Below are positions 6,093 through 8,165 of a DNA stretch of 8,165 nt, one piece after another. Source of the stretch: CAZWDO01 sp964632485 [NCBI: uncultured bacterium] (GTDB lineage Bacteria > JAGOEH01); assembly GCA_964632485.1 (NCBI GenBank), contig CAZWDO010000005.1, positions 84,592-92,756 of the forward strand. The letters are read 5' to 3'. The position numbers were made by a program, and so were the translations under genes. Numbering within the stretch: position 1 is the stretch's first letter; each line of letters opens with the position of its first letter. The notes beneath the pieces are model-generated. The model saw only the letters and a list, made by a program, of their open reading frames with translations, was not told the DNA's origin and did no database searches.

Positions 6093-7538
6093 TTAATAAA
6101 AAAAGATAATTTGGCCTTTACGATCATCAGCATCGCCTTTTTTTTCGGTTTCCGCATTTTGATTGGCCCAGACTTCGCCATATCCTTTGGGAATGATCAA
6201 ATCTCCGGGAATATCGGCGTGGCGCATCAGATACCAACGGACGGCCCGCGCGCGTTGCAGGGAGAGCGCCATATTGATCGCGTCCGTGCCATAGGCATCG
6301 GCATATCCATGAACCAATACGCCTTTAACCTGATATTGATCGATGATCTCCTTAATTTTAGCGCGGTCTTCCTTATGGAGCCAAACCTGGCCGAAATCGA
6401 AATACACATCGACTGAGATAGTATTGAGGGGTTGATTATTTAATAGAGAAAGCTGGCCGTTGGGAAGTCCGTAATAAACCGAAGCGACCTGGATGGCCTG
6501 GGGTTTTAGCGGCCGTTTTTCCCAACGAAAAAGAATGGCGCTGTCGTCATACGGGACATCATCAAGTTGTACATCCCATAATAGATTATAGAAATAGGGC
6601 CAGCGACCGATATAAATCCGGTCAGGCGTTTCTGAAGACACTTTTCCGCTGAACGCTTCTCCATAAAGGTCATCTTCATTACCATAGGTACGCCAGGCAA
6701 AAATTGAACGGGGTAAAGAAGGAGCAGAAAAAAGAGCCTGTCGGGTAATTTTTTGGTCATCTGCATCCATGCGCGAGGCATCGTTATCGTCGATCATGAT
6801 ATCCAGTAACAGCATCAATCCCACTTCCCGTTCGGTGTCGCTTTTGTTTTGCAGCATATATTCGATCCGATAATACTGGCCGAACTGATTGAGCGGAACG
6901 GGTTGCCAGGCCGGATCAACCGGAATAAGACGCTGAATGATATCGACACCATGAAAATGGTAGGCAATTTCAGTCTGAATTGAACCGGTTTCGCCCCGGG
7001 TGATTAACTCGCCTCGCAGATAAGCGGCCTTATTTTCAAAATGTGGTGAATTACAGGCAAATTGACCATCCACAACTACTACAAAATGCGAAGTGGAAAA
7101 AGGGATGGGATATCCGTAGAGCAAACGGCGATTGCCAGCGCCAATCGTAAAGCGTCCGTCATATTGTCCCCGGCTTACTGAATCATCCCAATGAATGATT
7201 GCCGGGGGTTCAATCACCGGTGAAGCCACCTGTATCTGGATGGTTTCCTCACAAACCGGATTGCTCTCGCGGGATACCTGCAGCGTTAAATAAGTCGTAT
7301 TATCCGGTTTCATGGTGATATAACCGGTAGGAGGCAAAAGGTCGTCATACCCGGACAACCGTATTTCCGAGTCTTTAGCATTTTCAACGATCCAGCGGAT
7401 TTGGCATTCTTCTCCAGATTGAACTTTGGGGGGAACACAATCAAACATCTGAATGCGCGGCGGTTTGGATGCGCATTGGACCAAAACAATAAAGCTTACC
7501 ATAAACAAAGGCAAAAAAACAGAATGTAATCGATACAT
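6093..7538 (-). CDS. OmpA-like peptidoglycan-binding lipoprotein with N-terminal Ig-like domain
   Basis: A 481-residue envelope protein. ATG at 7538 is chosen over the in-frame ATG at 7577 because GGAGG lies five bases upstream and it yields a lipoprotein-type leader (MYRLHSVFLPLFMVSFIVLVQC, Cys22). Gln before Cys is atypical for a lipobox. Residues about 27-105 resemble an Ig-like beta domain (VPPKVQSGEECQIRWIVENA, then YLTLQV). Residues about 112-365 form a beta-rich region I cannot assign. Residues about 372-480 are an OmpA C-terminal domain: VYFDFGQVWL, GYADAYGTDAINMALSLQRA and GYGE. Asp413 and Arg429 align with the peptidoglycan (diaminopimelate)-binding Asp and Arg of OmpA; the usual terminal NRRVEI is DRKGQI here. 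It probably links the outer membrane to the cell wall. It is monocistronic, convergent with the symporter gene and divergent from folE2. Confidence 0.9.
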   Translation of the reverse strand: MYRLHSVFLPLFMVSFIVLVQCASKPPRIQMFDCVPPKVQSGEECQIRWIVENAKDSEIRLSGYDDLLPPTGYITMKPDNTTYLTLQVSRESNPVCEETIQIQVASPVIEPPAIIHWDDSVSRGQYDGRFTIGAGNRRLLYGYPIPFSTSHFVVVVDGQFACNSPHFENKAAYLRGELITRGETGSIQTEIAYHFHGVDIIQRLIPVDPAWQPVPLNQFGQYYRIEYMLQNKSDTEREVGLMLLLDIMIDDNDASRMDADDQKITRQALFSAPSLPRSIFAWRTYGNEDDLYGEAFSGKVSSETPDRIYIGRWPYFYNLLWDVQLDDVPYDDSAILFRWEKRPLKPQAIQVASVYYGLPNGQLSLLNNQPLNTISVDVYFDFGQVWLHKEDRAKIKEIIDQYQVKGVLVHGYADAYGTDAINMALSLQRARAVRWYLMRHADIPGDLIIPKGYGEVWANQNAETEKKGDADDRKGQIIFFY

Positions 7539-7543
7539 ATCTT

Positions 7544-7548
7544 CCTCC
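7544..7548 (-). promoter_or_regulatory. Ribosome binding site deciding the lipoprotein start
   Basis: On the minus strand GGAGG lies five bases before ATG at 7538. The alternative ATG at 7577 lies within the predicted core promoter, upstream of the likely transcript start, so it cannot be used from this promoter. Confidence 0.85.
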
Positions 7549-7559
7549 GATTTTATTAA

Positions 7560-7587
7560 AATATACGCCAAATTCAAGAATTGTCAA
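7560..7587 (-). promoter_or_regulatory. Promoter of the OmpA-like lipoprotein gene
   Basis: On the minus strand TTGACA (7587-7582) and TATATT (7565-7560) are 16 bases apart, a normal sigma70 spacing. The transcript would start near 7553 with a leader of only about 15 bases, just covering the ribosome site. The spacer holds an inverted repeat, AATTC-AA-GAATT on the plus strand. Confidence 0.65.
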
Positions 7588-7606
7588 GTTATTTTTTTGT
7601 TTTGGC

Positions 7607-7635
7607 TTGACTTTAAAGAGCATGCGTATTATTTT
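7607..7635 (+). promoter_or_regulatory. Promoter of folE2
   Basis: TTGACT (7607-7612) is followed by TATTAT at 7627-7632 (14-base spacing) or TATTTT at 7630-7635 (17-base spacing). Either places the start near 7639-7642 and gives a leader of about 60 bases. I looked for a Zur-type palindrome here, as folE2 is often zinc-regulated, and did not see a convincing one. Confidence 0.5.
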
Positions 7636-7648
7636 GTAGTTTAGCAAC

Positions 7649-7685
7649 CGCTGAAACCTGAAACCCGGCGAACAAACGCCTGGCG
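7649..7685 (+). promoter_or_regulatory. folE2 leader with alternative hairpins
   Basis: Four short complementary segments lie between the promoter and the ribosome site: CGCTG (7649-7653), CGGCG (7666-7670), CGCC (7677-7680) and TGGCG (7681-7685). CGCTG can pair with CGGCG. Alternatively GGCG pairs with CGCC around an AACAAA loop, enclosed by CGCTG with TGGCG (two G-U pairs). Two tandem copies of TGAAACC (7652-7665) fill the joining loop. The leader ends in an A-rich tract running into AAGGA (7692-7696). It could be a small regulatory RNA element, but I match it to no known riboswitch consensus. Confidence 0.35.
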
Positions 7686-7701
7686 TAAAATAAGGAAATA
7701 T

Positions 7702-8165
7702 ATGCAGGATATCCAAAATGAACCGGATCTCCGGGAAATTCTGATCGATCAAGTCGGGGTCAAAGAACTCAGTTACCCGATCATTGTCGAAGACAAGGCC
7801 AATCAATTCCAATCGACCGTCGCGCAAATCGAAATGTCTGTCCGGCTACCCCATCACTACCGGGGAACTCACATGAGCCGGTTTATTGAAATTTTGAACC
7901 AGTATCGGGGCCATCTGAGCGAGCGCACCATTTTTGATTTACTAACTGATATGGAAAAAAAACTGCATAGTGAAGCCGCATTCTTCCGCGCTCATTTTCC
8001 ATATTTTATAGAAAAGAGGGCGCCGGTATCGCAGGCCAAATCCTTATTGAACTATCAGGGCATTTTTCTGGCCGAAAAACAGTTGCAAGGATCGCCCGTA
8101 TTCCGTCTGGGGGCGCGTGTACCCGTTACTACCCTATGTCCCTGTTCCAAAGCCATCAGCGAGAC
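7702..8165 (+). CDS. folE2: GTP cyclohydrolase I type IB (FolE2), 3' end outside window
   Basis: Cytoplasmic enzyme converting GTP to 7,8-dihydroneopterin triphosphate, the first step toward tetrahydrofolate and, through the same intermediate, queuosine. ATG at 7702 has AAGGA five bases upstream. The 154 visible codons run in frame to the window edge; the family is about 260-300 residues, so the C-terminal part is missing. Diagnostic segments are VGVKELSYPIIVED (18-31), MSVRLP then RGTHMSRFIEIL (54-65), and TLCPCSKAISE (144-154). The last contains the two conserved cysteines, Cys146 and Cys148, involved in metal binding and catalysis. The downstream His and Glu metal ligands lie outside the window. 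Type IB enzymes work with metals other than zinc, unlike FolE. The N-terminus is shorter than in many homologues. Divergent from the lipoprotein gene with its own promoter. Confidence 0.95.
   Translation, partial: MQDIQNEPDLREILIDQVGVKELSYPIIVEDKANQFQSTVAQIEMSVRLPHHYRGTHMSRFIEILNQYRGHLSERTIFDLLTDMEKKLHSEAAFFRAHFPYFIEKRAPVSQAKSLLNYQGIFLAEKQLQGSPVFRLGARVPVTTLCPCSKAISE

Noticed and set aside
7441-7827. 128-codon minus-strand reading frame across the lipoprotein start and folE2
   Set aside because: It covers a promoter region and the antisense of conserved folE2 codons; its protein shows no family features.

Overview
The window reads as ordinary chromosomal DNA from a Gram-negative-type (two-membrane) bacterium with moderate GC content. 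The reasons are a predicted outer-membrane beta-barrel protein, an OmpA-domain lipoprotein and several exported proteins. Most starts have good purine-rich ribosome binding sites (AAGGAG/GGAGG type), which argues against Bacteroidota. I cannot name the taxon from sequence alone; an FCB-group or candidate-phylum origin is only a guess. There are no mobile elements, rRNA or tRNA genes, CRISPR arrays or phage genes.

Layout. (1) 2-1165, plus strand: the C-terminal ~85% of a MATE-family efflux transporter whose start lies outside the window. (2) 1226-3391, minus strand: a probable two-gene operon. The upstream gene (2261-3391) encodes an exported protein with a helical N-terminal half and a beta-barrel-like C-terminal half. 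The downstream gene (1226-2194) encodes an exported TPR plus leucine-rich-repeat protein. (3) 3392-3724: a divergent regulatory region with two opposed promoters, a 12-bp direct repeat between them, and a 14-bp palindrome abutting an inverted repeat in the leftward leader. (4) 3725-3946, plus strand: a 73-residue helix-hairpin-helix-like protein with a strong ribosome binding site, followed by a hairpin terminator. (5) 4116-6022, plus strand: a VanX/DdpX-type D-Ala-D-Ala dipeptidase overlapping (ATGA) a DAACS-family sodium:acidic amino acid/dicarboxylate symporter. (6) 6093-7538, minus strand: an OmpA-like lipoprotein with an N-terminal Ig-like domain. (7) 7702-8165, plus strand: the first 154 codons of folE2 (type IB GTP cyclohydrolase), divergent from the lipoprotein gene and preceded by a short leader that can fold in alternative ways.

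How the genes relate. Much of the window concerns the cell envelope: export, outer membrane, peptidoglycan anchoring, and dipeptide hydrolysis coupled to amino-acid uptake. folE2 starts a separate folate/queuosine precursor function. The least explained parts are the outer-membrane/LRR pair, the small HhH-like protein, and the regulatory DNA between them. Three promoters in the window share the spacing TTGACW-N14-TATWAT, shorter than the usual sigma70 spacing. I see no clearly novel multi-gene defence or mobile system here.
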